DNA from: Clostridia bacterium
GTDB taxonomy: Bacteria; Bacillota; Clostridia; TANB77; CAG-508
NCBI GenBank assembly: GCA_900759015.1
Contig: CAAEUE010000017.1
Location: 61,821-125,820 of the forward strand
DNA: 64,000 nucleotides
Direction of reading: 5' to 3'
Made by a program: the position numbers and the translations under genes. Under the pieces are notes generated by a model. It searched no databases and had not been told where the DNA came from. It was given only the letters and a program-made list of their open reading frames with translations. Below are positions 43,246 to 51,168 of the stretch, piece after piece (position 1 is the stretch's first letter; each line of letters starts with the position of its first letter).

Positions 43246-45081
43246 ATGGAAGGATTTTACCATAGTGTACAGCTACGTGAGAAGAAGAAGAATGGAGCAA
43301 AAGTCAAATTTAATGTACGGATTAGTATGCGTATGTATGGCTGGCTCGATGAAGTAAAACTGATAATTGGAGATAATGCACAAGAGATACATTTAGATTA
43401 TACAGAACAGGATAATGAATATGCCTATTTTGAAAAAGAAATATTTCTGAACACAAGGGCAATTTATCGGTACAAATTTTCTTTTAGGTCCGAATGGACA
43501 AAGTATTATGAAACCAGCTTTTCAAAGCTATCTATCAATTTTACAGCACCTGAATGGGCAAAAGGTGCAACAATGTACCATATAATGCCTGATAGGTTTT
43601 GCAGAGATTATAGTTTGCAAATTGAAGAGTTTGGAAAGCGAAAAATCCATAAATCTTGGGATGAACTACCACTTGTAGGTCCTGACGAAAATGGTGAGTG
43701 GGCTAAAGATTCCTATGGAGGGAATTTTAGAGGAATCGAAAGTAAATTGGACTACCTTCAAAAACTAAAAATAGATATTATTTATTTTGGTCCAATATTT
43801 ACAGCTTCCTCCAACCACAAATATGATGCTGATGATTTTGAAAAGCTAGACCCTTATTTTGGGAATGAAGAAGACCTTAAGCGTCTATTCGAAGCTCTTC
43901 ATCGTAAGCATATGAAAGGAATAGTGGATGTAGCCTTTAACCATGCTGGGAAGGACAGCAAATATTACAATAAGTCTGGAATGTATGAGGAACCAGGTGC
44001 CTACCAAGGTCCAAATTCAAAATATTTTCCATTTTTCAAGACTAGGATTGAGAATGGTAAAATAATTTTTGATTATTGGTGGAATATACCAGACGAAGTA
44101 GTCTTCGATAAAGACTCAAAAGAATTCCAAGAATATATATGTGGACCAAGAGGAATAATTGCCTGGCTGTTCTCGCTCGGAATAGATGGTATTCGAGTTG
44201 ATGTAGCAGATGACTTGACTGATTATTTTATCAATCTCATGGCAGAAGCTTGTAGAAGAAACAAACCAGATTTCCTCATGATACTAGAAGTCTGGAAAAA
44301 CCCATTCAGGATGAGTAGAAGTTATATTTCTGATGGGAAGAGTGCTCATTCAACTATGAATTACTATCTGATGGCTCCAGTAATGGATTATCTGAATTTG
44401 CAAGATGAAGTTTATCTGCAAGAAAAAATCAATGAGGAATTTGAGGAGTATCCAGATGATACAATTTTTACCGAAATGAATTTTACCTCTACTCACGATA
44501 TGAGCAGACAGGTAAATTTGTTTGCCAACGAAGGATATTTTAGAGAGCAAGGAGATGAGCAAAGAGAGTGGCCTTGGAACCTTAAAGAGGAATACGACAG
44601 GCAATGGCAATCCACATACGTCTTACCAAAAGAGGTGTATAAGAAAGCCAAGAAAATGTTAAAATTAGAAGATTTTATTTTAACATTTTGGCCGGGGATA
44701 TTTTCAATTTTCTATGGAGATGAAGTTGGCATTCAGGGATATGGAAATCTTGCCAACAGGAAGTCCTTCCCTTGGAATAGGGTAGATAAAGATATCTTGT
44801 CGTATAAAAGAAAAATGCTGAAGATTCGCAGAAAATATAAATTTTTGCGAACAGCAGATACAAATGTCTTGGAATTAACCAAAGCCAAATTTGTATTCGA
44901 AAGGGTAAATACTAATAAAAAGAAAAACCAAAAAGACTACAAAAAAATAATTGTAATAGTCAATAATGGTTATACAGATTTACCTTTAGAATACGAGGGC
45001 AGAATAATTGCATCATATAATTATAACAGTACTAAAAATGTAATTTGCTCTAAAGGGGCAGTTGCAATATTAATTTCATAA
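43246..45081 (+). CDS. GH13 alpha-amylase-family glycosidase (cassette gene)
   Basis: A cytoplasmic enzyme of about 611 residues acting on alpha-glucans or maltodextrins. An N-terminal immunoglobulin-like CBM34-type domain (about 1-110) precedes the barrel, as in neopullulanases. Motifs are DVAFNHAGKDS, GIDGIRVDVADD (nucleophile near 318), MILEVWKN (acid/base near 347) and FTSTHDMSR (third acid near 418). The start is ATG 43246, with AAAGGAGATG upstream. Base use is GC-richer than comM-dprA-yraN, with CGG arginine codons at 43318 and 43468, so it looks acquired. No good promoter pair was found (TATAAT at 43184-43189 lacks a spaced -35). A 15-bp terminator follows. Confidence 0.9.
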   Translation: MEGFYHSVQLREKKKNGAKVKFNVRISMRMYGWLDEVKLIIGDNAQEIHLDYTEQDNEYAYFEKEIFLNTRAIYRYKFSFRSEWTKYYETSFSKLSINFTAPEWAKGATMYHIMPDRFCRDYSLQIEEFGKRKIHKSWDELPLVGPDENGEWAKDSYGGNFRGIESKLDYLQKLKIDIIYFGPIFTASSNHKYDADDFEKLDPYFGNEEDLKRLFEALHRKHMKGIVDVAFNHAGKDSKYYNKSGMYEEPGAYQGPNSKYFPFFKTRIENGKIIFDYWWNIPDEVVFDKDSKEFQEYICGPRGIIAWLFSLGIDGIRVDVADDLTDYFINLMAEACRRNKPDFLMILEVWKNPFRMSRSYISDGKSAHSTMNYYLMAPVMDYLNLQDEVYLQEKINEEFEEYPDDTIFTEMNFTSTHDMSRQVNLFANEGYFREQGDEQREWPWNLKEEYDRQWQSTYVLPKEVYKKAKKMLKLEDFILTFWPGIFSIFYGDEVGIQGYGNLANRKSFPWNRVDKDILSYKRKMLKIRRKYKFLRTADTNVLELTKAKFVFERVNTNKKKNQKDYKKIIVIVNNGYTDLPLEYEGRIIASYNYNSTKNVICSKGAVAILIS

Positions 45082-45096
45082 TCTTCTTTCACACCA

Positions 45097-45144
45097 AAAA
45101 CAGTTGCAGAGGTATCAAAACTCTGCAACTGTTTTCTCTTTTTT
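45097..45144 (+). terminator. Intrinsic terminator after the GH13 gene
   Basis: Perfect 15-bp stem (45097-45111 with 45121-45135; AACAGTTGCAGAG core), then a T-rich tail. Confidence 0.92.
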
Positions 45145-45164
45145 AGAAAATAATAAATTTAAAA

Positions 45165-45193
45165 TTGACAATAAAATATATGATTTATATAAT
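45165..45193 (+). promoter_or_regulatory. Promoter of the AIM24-family gene
   Basis: TTGACA (45165-45170), a 17-base spacer, TATAAT (45188-45193): a full consensus promoter. Confidence 0.8.
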
Positions 45194-45229
45194 CATCTTA
45201 AATATATTAAGGAAGGGGAAATTATTATT

Positions 45230-46024
45230 ATGTTTCAAATTAATAACTTACAAGATAATGATGATATTCGTGTAGCAGATGCAAAAGCTGGAATGAAAGT
45301 TATAGAATATATGAGTGATTTAAGTGTAATGCCATCAACTGCTATAACAGCTTATTATTGTTCAAGAATGAATGTAAGAAAAAGACAATTATTAATAAAT
45401 TTAGAAAATAACGAATATACAATAAGTGCTGGATCTATGCAATGGTCTGTTGGTAATGTTGAAGCAGTAGCAGACGTTAAAGGAGTAGGTGATTTTTTAG
45501 GAAAAGCAATAAAAGGTAGTGTTACTAAAGAAAGTGCAGTAAAACTAAAATATAGAGGAACAGGAGTTTTAGTATTAGAGCCTACATATAAACATATCCT
45601 ATTAGAAGATTTATCTACTTGGGATGGAGGAATAGTATTAGATGATGGTTTATTCCTAGCTTGTGAATCTAAGATAAAACAAAATGTTGTTATGCGCAGT
45701 AATTTATCTTCAGCAGTACTAGGAAATGAAGGATTATTTAATTTGAGTCTTTCAGGAAATGGATTTGTGGCATTAGAATCACCTGTACCAAGAGAAGAAT
45801 TAGTCGAAGTAGAATTACAAAATGATGTTTTAAGAATAGATGGAAATTTTGCAGTTGCATGGTCTAAAGGACTGGATTTTACAGTAGAAAAATCTACAAA
45901 GAGTTTAATTGGATCTGCTATTTCTGGAGAAGGACTTGTTAATGTATATAGAGGTACAGGAAAAGTATTAATGGCACCAGTAAGAAATTTAACAACAGCA
46001 TCAGCTACTTCAATATCAAGATAG
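45230..46024 (+). CDS. AIM24 (DUF124) family protein
   Basis: A 264-residue beta-rich protein of the AIM24/TRAP-like family, function unclear in bacteria. The segments KYRGTGVLVLEPTYKHILLE, VVMRSNLSSAVLGNEGLFN and NFAVAWSKGLDFTVE are typical, as is the closing GEGLVNVYRGTGKVLMAP. ATG 45230 is chosen because GGAAGGGGAA precedes it; codons upstream run through the promoter. No signal peptide. Single-gene unit, ended by a terminator shared with the convergent regulator. Confidence 0.88.
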   Translation: MFQINNLQDNDDIRVADAKAGMKVIEYMSDLSVMPSTAITAYYCSRMNVRKRQLLINLENNEYTISAGSMQWSVGNVEAVADVKGVGDFLGKAIKGSVTKESAVKLKYRGTGVLVLEPTYKHILLEDLSTWDGGIVLDDGLFLACESKIKQNVVMRSNLSSAVLGNEGLFNLSLSGNGFVALESPVPREELVEVELQNDVLRIDGNFAVAWSKGLDFTVEKSTKSLIGSAISGEGLVNVYRGTGKVLMAPVRNLTTASATSISR

Positions 46025-46068
46025 ATTTAATTATAAGAAAAAATATTAGTAACTTTAGAAGTTAAAAT

Positions 46069-46104
46069 AAAAGACAACTAGAAATAATAATCTAGTTGTC
46101 TTTT
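46069..46104. terminator. Bidirectional terminator
   Basis: Fourteen-bp stem AAAAGACAACTAGA (46069-46082) with TCTAGTTGTCTTTT (46091-46104), between the convergent AIM24 and XRE genes. Confidence 0.88.
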
Positions 46105-46303
46105 ATTTTGTATATTTGAATAAATCATTAGGTTCACAATTTAATATTTTACAGAATTTCTCTATATTTTCATATTTTATAGATTTAGTTTTATTTTCTA
46201 CAATGTTATTAAAATTAGTGTAACTCATATCTAATTGATTAAATAACCAATATTTTGTTTTCCCTTTCTTTTTTAATAATTCAATAACATTCAATTTTAA
46301 CAT
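46103..46303 (-). CDS. Small XRE/Cro-type HTH regulator
   Basis: A 66-residue protein that is nearly all helix-turn-helix: LNVIELLKKKGKTKYWLFNQ, MSYTNFNNIVENKTKSI (recognition helix) and IEKFCKILNCEPNDLF. It belongs with the short YozG/HTH_26-like regulators. GAGGTGGC lies upstream of the start. Its targets are unknown; a palindrome cluster about 90 bases upstream may be its own operator. Confidence 0.87.
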   Translation of the reverse strand: MLKLNVIELLKKKGKTKYWLFNQLDMSYTNFNNIVENKTKSIKYENIEKFCKILNCEPNDLFKYTK

Positions 46304-46394
46304 ATAGCCACCTCACAATTCTGTATATATTTTATAATAATATGAAATTGATTTAAAGGAATTAAAAATATAAAAAATAAATGAAAAAGATTAT

Positions 46395-46420
46395 ATAATA
46401 GCTATTATTGACAATAATAG
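46395..46420. repeat. CTATTAT palindrome cluster upstream of the XRE gene
   Basis: ATAATAGCTATTAT (46395-46408) is a perfect 14-bp palindrome and overlaps CTATTATTG-A-CAATAATAG (46402-46420), giving three CTATTAT half-sites. Operator role inferred from proximity to the XRE gene. Bases 46421-46500 show nothing clear. Confidence 0.5.
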
Positions 46421-46506
46421 ACAAGAACTAGAGTAAGAATATACAACAATATAAAGAATAATATATGCAGTAAATATTAAAATAACAAGCAATAACGCAA
46501 TAAAAA

Positions 46507-46533
46507 ACTTCGGAAGTATAAAACTTCCGAAGT
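46507..46533 (-). terminator. Intrinsic terminator after rpsI
   Basis: ACTTCGGAAG/CTTCCGAAGT stem, followed on the minus strand by a T-run. Confidence 0.9.
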
Positions 46534-46549
46534 ATATATTCGATAAATA

Positions 46550-46954
46550 TTATCTCTTTGAGAATTGTGGAGCTTTTCTAGCTTTTTTAAGACCATATTT
46601 CTTTCTTTCTTTCATACGAGGATCTCTTGTTAAGAAACCGTTTGATTTTAAAGCTGGTCTGTATTCTGAATTAGCTTCATTTAAAGCTCTAGCTATACCA
46701 TGTCTTATAGCTCCTGCTTGACCTGTAAATCCACCACCTTGAACTTTACAAATAATATCAAATTTATCTGCTGTATTTGTTACGTTTAAAGGTTGTTTTA
46801 CAATATATTTTAATGTTTCTAAACCAAAATATTCATCTAAATTTTTTCCGTTTACTGTTATATTTCCTTTTCCTTCAACTAATCTAACTCTAGCTATTGC
46901 ATTTTTTCTTCTACCTGTTCCATAGAACATTATTTTTTCTCCTGCCTTTGCCAT
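46550..46954 (-). CDS. rpsI: 30S ribosomal protein S9
   Basis: A 134-residue ribosomal protein; the conserved GTGRRKNAIARVRL, GGGFTGQAGAIRHGIARAL and basic C-terminal tail ending KAPQFSKR, which reaches the P site, are intact. AAGGAGGAA precedes the ATG. Second gene of the rplM-rpsI operon. The first few residues (MAKAGEKI) extend the core slightly. Confidence 0.97.
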   Translation of the reverse strand: MAKAGEKIMFYGTGRRKNAIARVRLVEGKGNITVNGKNLDEYFGLETLKYIVKQPLNVTNTADKFDIICKVQGGGFTGQAGAIRHGIARALNEANSEYRPALKSNGFLTRDPRMKERKKYGLKKARKAPQFSKR

Positions 46955-47003
46955 TTAAAAATTCCTCCTTAATTTTTTAAGGGATATACCCTATAATTCT
47001 ATA

Positions 47004-47438
47004 TTAGAAATTCCATATTTCTGGTTTTTGAGCCATGTTTTCATGTTCGTTACCAGCATATACTCTTAATTTCTTTAACATTTTTCTTCCTAAAGAATTG
47101 TGTGGAAGCATTCCTTTAACAGCAATCATCATTGCTCTTTCTGGTTTTTCTGCCATCATAACTCTTGCAGAAGTTTCTTTTAATCCTCCTGGATATCCAG
47201 AATGACGTCTATAGAATTTTTGATCTAATTTTTTTCCTGTAAATGTTGCTTCTGAACAGTTTATTATAATTACGTGATCACCAACATCTAAGTTTGGTGT
47301 ATAAGTTGGTTTGTGTTTTCCTCTTAATAATCTTGCAGCCTCTGTTGCAACTCTACCAACTGGTTTATTTGCTGCATCTAAAATATACCATTTACTTTCG
47401 ATTTCATTTCCTTTTACACTATATGTAGTATTATTCAT
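47004..47438 (-). CDS. rplM: 50S ribosomal protein L13
   Basis: A 144-residue early-assembly protein of the large subunit. I use ATG 47438 (MNNTTYSVKG) because GGAGGG is ten bases upstream; an ATG six codons earlier overlaps that site. Conserved segments are KWYILDAANKPVGRVATEAA, GKHKPTYTPNLDVGDHV and the KGMLPHNSLGR block. First gene of the rplM-rpsI unit. Confidence 0.96.
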   Translation of the reverse strand: MNNTTYSVKGNEIESKWYILDAANKPVGRVATEAARLLRGKHKPTYTPNLDVGDHVIIINCSEATFTGKKLDQKFYRRHSGYPGGLKETSARVMMAEKPERAMMIAVKGMLPHNSLGRKMLKKLRVYAGNEHENMAQKPEIWNF

Positions 47439-47456
47439 GGTAAAATTACCCTCCAT

Positions 47457-47597
47457 TCAAATTTTTAATTTATATAATAAGCTTTAAATATATAAACTAC
47501 CGGGGAGAGGCTTATATAATTATTACTTATTGACTATTTTAAGGCTAATTCATAAAATTAGCATAATAATTTTAATACAAGAACCCTAAAAAGTCAA
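47457..47597 (-). promoter_or_regulatory. rplM promoter and candidate L13 leader
   Basis: Minus strand TTGACT (47597-47592), a 17-base spacer, TAAAAT (47574-47569). The roughly 125-base leader contains a hairpin GCTAATT/AATTAGC (47562-47544) and a GC-rich AAGCCTCTCCCCGGTAG segment with AAGC/GCTT ends. Firmicutes are known to carry an L13 leader that gives autoregulation; the match is positional, not proven. Confidence 0.5.
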
Positions 47598-47647
47598 GGT
47601 TTTTTGAAAGAAAATCAAAAAAATCCAATGATATAAGTAAATTAGAG

Positions 47648-47676
47648 TTGAATTAATTATGTAAAACTAGTATAAT
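47648..47676 (+). promoter_or_regulatory. Promoter of the 166-aa unknown gene
   Basis: TTGAAT (47648-47653), a 17-base spacer containing TAATTATGTAAA, TATAAT (47671-47676). Confidence 0.72.
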
Positions 47677-47720
47677 AATAGTTAGCTATGCAAAACAGTT
47701 GAAAAGGGGAGGACAATATA

Positions 47721-48221
47721 ATGAAAGAAATTCTAGTAAGAAACGGTAAAGTTTTCTACAAAGATGAATTAGAACCAGAAACAATTTCCAAACCTGAGAT
47801 GTCTTTGCGGCATGTTCAACTAGATAGGAAAGGATTAAATGAGTATCTAGAGGAGATAAGCGGTAAAGATCTCAAATTCATAAGCATGAGTGCCAAGATT
47901 TTTGGGAAAGAAGGTACTTATGACATTTTGATTGAAGAAGCACAATTACCTTCAAAAGTTGGAGTAAACCTAGAAGGACTTAATGTAAAGAAGAAACTTC
48001 GAGAATCTACAGGTTTAAAAGCAACCATTCATTTAGAAGAAGGCGTATTTCTTGCCCTGACGGGAAAGAAGATGCAACCCGGAGATTTCTTTTTCGAAAA
48101 AGTTTTATTAGATAGGCAAATTATAGAAATGCCAATAAATGTCGAAAGAGTAATTGATGGGTTAGATGGCCTTTATCAGATTGTGATCGATAGAGATGGA
48201 GATTGGGGGTATAATGTGTGA
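47721..48221 (+). CDS. Unknown 166-aa protein with a module shared with its neighbour
   Basis: A soluble protein I do not recognise. Its C-terminal part, LEEGVFLALTGKKMQPGDFFFE (shortened here) through DGLYQIVIDRDGDWGYNV, follows the same plan as a repeated module in the next gene: an acidic-hydrophobic lead, GK-x-M/L-x-x-GD, aromatic-x-F, then YQI-x-x-DR-x-x-x-GYN. AAGGGGAGGAC precedes the ATG. GC-richer base use, a CGG codon at 47808, and its own promoter and terminator mark it as a cassette. Confidence 0.7.
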   Translation: MKEILVRNGKVFYKDELEPETISKPEMSLRHVQLDRKGLNEYLEEISGKDLKFISMSAKIFGKEGTYDILIEEAQLPSKVGVNLEGLNVKKKLRESTGLKATIHLEEGVFLALTGKKMQPGDFFFEKVLLDRQIIEMPINVERVIDGLDGLYQIVIDRDGDWGYNV

Positions 48222-48223
48222 AC

Positions 48224-48254
48224 AAAGGGCGCTGATGTAAAGCGCCTTTTTGCT
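48224..48254 (+). terminator. Intrinsic terminator (cassette gene)
   Basis: AAAGGGCGCT (48224-48233, one bulged G) pairs with AGCGCCTTT (48241-48249), then T residues. Confidence 0.85.
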
Positions 48255-48299
48255 TTTATAGAGAATATTAATGGCGAAAAATATTGGATGTATTAGCTG

Positions 48300-48345
48300 T
48301 GTTAGCTAACAAGGGTTGCCATAATTATGTAAATTGTGTTAAAAT
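48300..48345 (+). promoter_or_regulatory. Promoter of the 240-aa unknown gene with upstream palindrome
   Basis: TTGCCA (48316-48321), an 18-base spacer containing TAATTATGTAAA, TAAAAT (48340-48345). The 12-bp palindrome TGTTAGCTAACA (48300-48311) sits just upstream. Confidence 0.6.
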
Positions 48346-48393
48346 AAAAATGTAGCAAAATGTTAAAGATTCATAAGAGAAGGGAGAATTACT

Positions 48394-49116
48394 ATGAATC
48401 AACAATTAAGTAAGGGGAGTCGGACTGACAATCCAGAAAAACAACTGAAACTCGTAAACCTGAGGAGACCAACCGAAAATGAAAGACGACACTTTTGGAA
48501 AGAAAATGTGAAAACTGTGCAGCTAGACACAGAAGATTTTCTGCTATTTTCGGATTGGAAATCTTTTAGATTAAGAAAAAGGTACAAATTACCAATTATG
48601 GTATATGTATCTGTAGATGAGGAGCATCATAAATTCTTCAAGGGAATTCCTGCTTTGGAATTTATTAAAGTTGGAAACAATGAAGAATTTACGTATATCA
48701 TCACAGACAGAGGGAAAGTTGGATATGTGATGCCTGTGGGAAATGATGAAATACAGGGGCCTAAGATTCCTGGAAATAGTCCGATGAGTGAAGAGTCAAA
48801 GGATAAAATCTTGTTGGATGAAAATGATTTCATCATATTTGCAGGAAAAAGGTTGAGAAAAGGTGATTATTGCTTTTCCTCTAAGCCAAGTCTATTAGGA
48901 ATCGGGCTAGGAAAAATAAAGCAAATCACCGGCGGAGGACGATTGCAAGAAGTGGACTCCGTGTTAATACCAACAGAAGAAGGAGTTCAGATAGTACCTC
49001 CTAAAAAATTTGAGGTGAGTGATGTAAAAACATTCAAAGGAATTCAGTACATTACCACCACAGATGGAAGAAAGGGGTACAATATCATCCAATATGGAGA
49101 TACAGGCTACCTTTAA
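48394..49116 (+). CDS. Unknown 240-aa protein with two internal module copies
   Basis: An unrecognised soluble protein. Two copies of a module are visible: LDTEDFLLFSDWKSFRLRK to YIITDRGKVGYVMPVGND (about residues 42-130) and LDENDFIIFAGKRLRKGDY to YITTTDGRKGYNIIQYGD (about 147-235). A third copy is the C-terminal half of the upstream gene. GAAGGGAGAA precedes the ATG. A CGG codon at 48421, GC-richer base use and its own promoter and terminator mark it as a cassette. Repetition suggests binding and not catalysis. Confidence 0.7.
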   Translation: MNQQLSKGSRTDNPEKQLKLVNLRRPTENERRHFWKENVKTVQLDTEDFLLFSDWKSFRLRKRYKLPIMVYVSVDEEHHKFFKGIPALEFIKVGNNEEFTYIITDRGKVGYVMPVGNDEIQGPKIPGNSPMSEESKDKILLDENDFIIFAGKRLRKGDYCFSSKPSLLGIGLGKIKQITGGGRLQEVDSVLIPTEEGVQIVPPKKFEVSDVKTFKGIQYITTTDGRKGYNIIQYGDTGYL

Positions 49117-49169
49117 AAAACATAAAACAGGATGTTAGCATAACAAGCTGACATCCTGTTTTATGTTTT
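49117..49169 (+). terminator. Intrinsic terminator (cassette gene)
   Basis: A 19-bp stem (49117-49135 with 49151-49169; ACAGGATGT core), unusually long, ending in TTTTA. Confidence 0.9.
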
Positions 49170-49196
49170 ATACAAGAATAAATCACATTTTAGACA

Positions 49197-49225
49197 TTGT
49201 AATTTACTACCAAATACTATATAAT
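49197..49225 (+). promoter_or_regulatory. Promoter of topB
   Basis: TTGTAA (49197-49202), a 17-base spacer, TATAAT (49220-49225). Confidence 0.65.
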
Positions 49226-49248
49226 TAAACAGCAGTAAGGAGAGTACA

Positions 49249-51156
49249 ATGGATAAAAATATACTAATAACAGAAAAGCCATCTGTAGCTATGCAAATGG
49301 CAAAAGCGTTAAAAATAAATACTACAAGAAAAGATGGATATTTGGAAAGTAATGAATGGATAGTAACATGGTGTGTAGGACATCTAGTAACAATGAGTTA
49401 TCCAGAAAAATATGATGAAAAATTAAAATTCTGGAGATTAGATACACTACCATTTATACCAAAGGAATGGAAATATGAAGTTATTCCAAATGTACAAAAA
49501 CAATTTAATATAATAAAAGAATTATTAAATAGAGAAGATGTTAAAACTATATATGTAAGCACCGACTCTGGGCGTGAAGGGGAATATATATATCGTTTAG
49601 TAGATCAAATGATACATCCAGAGGGAAAAACTAAAAAAAGAGTATGGATAGATTCACAAACAGAGGAAGAAGTAATAAAAGGAATAAAAAATGCAAAAGA
49701 CTTATCAGAATATGATAGTTTATCAGATGCAGCATATTTAAGAGCAAAAGAAGATTATCTAATAGGAATCAACTTCTCAAGATTACTTTCAATCATTTAT
49801 GGTAGAAAATTAGCAAAAGAAATAAATGAAGATAAAGCATCTATTTCAGTAGGAAGAGTTATGACATGTGTACTTGGAATGGTAGTTTCAAGGGAAAGAG
49901 AAATACGAAATTTTGTTAAAACTAAATATTATAAAATAATAGGAAAATTTGGAGATGAAAAATCTAATTTTGAAGCAGAATGGAAAGTAACTGAAGATTC
50001 AAAATTGTATAATTCCAACAAATTATACAATGATAATGGATTCAAAAAATTAGATGACGCAAAAGCTTTTATTTTATCATTAAAAGATAAAGAGGCAATT
50101 GTAAAAGAAGTTAAGAAAAGTAAACAAAAAGAAAATCCTCCATTATTATTTAATTTAGCAGAAATTCAAAATGAGTGTACAAAAAGATTCAAAATAAAGC
50201 CTGATGAAACACTAGAAATTATACAAAACTTATATGAAAATAAATTAGTAACATATCCAAGAACAGATGCGAGAGTTCTTTCAACTGCAGTTGCAAAAGA
50301 AATTACGAAAAACTTAAATGGAATTACTAAAGGATTTAAAAATGAAGAAATCCAAGGCTATTTAAAAAAGATGATTGACGAGAAATATTCTACTAATTTA
50401 ATAAAAACAAAATATGTAAATGATAGTAAAATAACAGATCATTATGCAATAATTCCAACTGGGCAAGGGTATGATAATTATGATAAATTACCAAAATTGC
50501 AAAAAGATATTTATGAATTAATCGTAAAAAGGTTTTTAGCAATATTTTATCCTGCTGCAGAATATAGCAAAGTTTCAGTAACTATAGATATAGATAAAGA
50601 ATCTTTTTTTGCAAATGGTAAAGTTTGTACCAAAGAAGGGTATCTAGAAATATTAAAACCAACTAAAGCCAAGAATTCAGAAGATAATGACATCTCAATT
50701 TTGATAACCTTAAAGAAAAATTCAAAAATCAATGTGCAAAATTTTGAAACAAAAGATGCAGAAACTTCACCACCTTCAAGATACAATTCTGGGTCAATAA
50801 TACTTGCTATGGAAAATGCCGGAAAATTAATTGAAGATGAAGAATTAAGGGAACAAATAAAAGGTGCAGGAATAGGAACAAGTGCAACAAGAGCAGAAAT
50901 TATAAAAAAATTGGAAAAAATAAAATATATTGCAATAAATTCAAAAACACAAATAATAACACCTACCAATAAGGGTGAAGCAATTTATGATATAGTAAAT
51001 TATTCTATGCCAGATATGTTAAATCCAAAATTAACAGCAAGTTGGGAAAAAGGATTAGATATGGTTGCCAAAAAAGAAATAAAATCTGATGAATTTACAA
51101 TGAAATTAGAAAAATATATAAAATCTAAATTTGATAAATTAGTTATTAAAATGTAA
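49249..51156 (+). CDS. topB: DNA topoisomerase III
   Basis: A 635-residue type IA topoisomerase that decatenates DNA at replication or recombination intermediates. TOPRIM: TEKPSVAMQMAKALK and STDSGREGEYIYRL. The active-site tyrosine is in LVTYPRTDARVLS (near residue 340). No C-terminal zinc fingers follow, unlike topA, fitting the TopB type. GTAAGGAG precedes the ATG. It heads a unit with the HD and patatin genes. Confidence 0.94.
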   Translation: MDKNILITEKPSVAMQMAKALKINTTRKDGYLESNEWIVTWCVGHLVTMSYPEKYDEKLKFWRLDTLPFIPKEWKYEVIPNVQKQFNIIKELLNREDVKTIYVSTDSGREGEYIYRLVDQMIHPEGKTKKRVWIDSQTEEEVIKGIKNAKDLSEYDSLSDAAYLRAKEDYLIGINFSRLLSIIYGRKLAKEINEDKASISVGRVMTCVLGMVVSREREIRNFVKTKYYKIIGKFGDEKSNFEAEWKVTEDSKLYNSNKLYNDNGFKKLDDAKAFILSLKDKEAIVKEVKKSKQKENPPLLFNLAEIQNECTKRFKIKPDETLEIIQNLYENKLVTYPRTDARVLSTAVAKEITKNLNGITKGFKNEEIQGYLKKMIDEKYSTNLIKTKYVNDSKITDHYAIIPTGQGYDNYDKLPKLQKDIYELIVKRFLAIFYPAAEYSKVSVTIDIDKESFFANGKVCTKEGYLEILKPTKAKNSEDNDISILITLKKNSKINVQNFETKDAETSPPSRYNSGSIILAMENAGKLIEDEELREQIKGAGIGTSATRAEIIKKLEKIKYIAINSKTQIITPTNKGEAIYDIVNYSMPDMLNPKLTASWEKGLDMVAKKEIKSDEFTMKLEKYIKSKFDKLVIKM

Positions 51157-51168
51157 AGGAAGAACAAA

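Noticed and set aside
46304..46549. A tRNA or small RNA gene between the XRE gene and rpsI
   Set aside because: No cloverleaf, CCA-end or promoter-terminator pair apart from the rpsI terminator and the palindromes.
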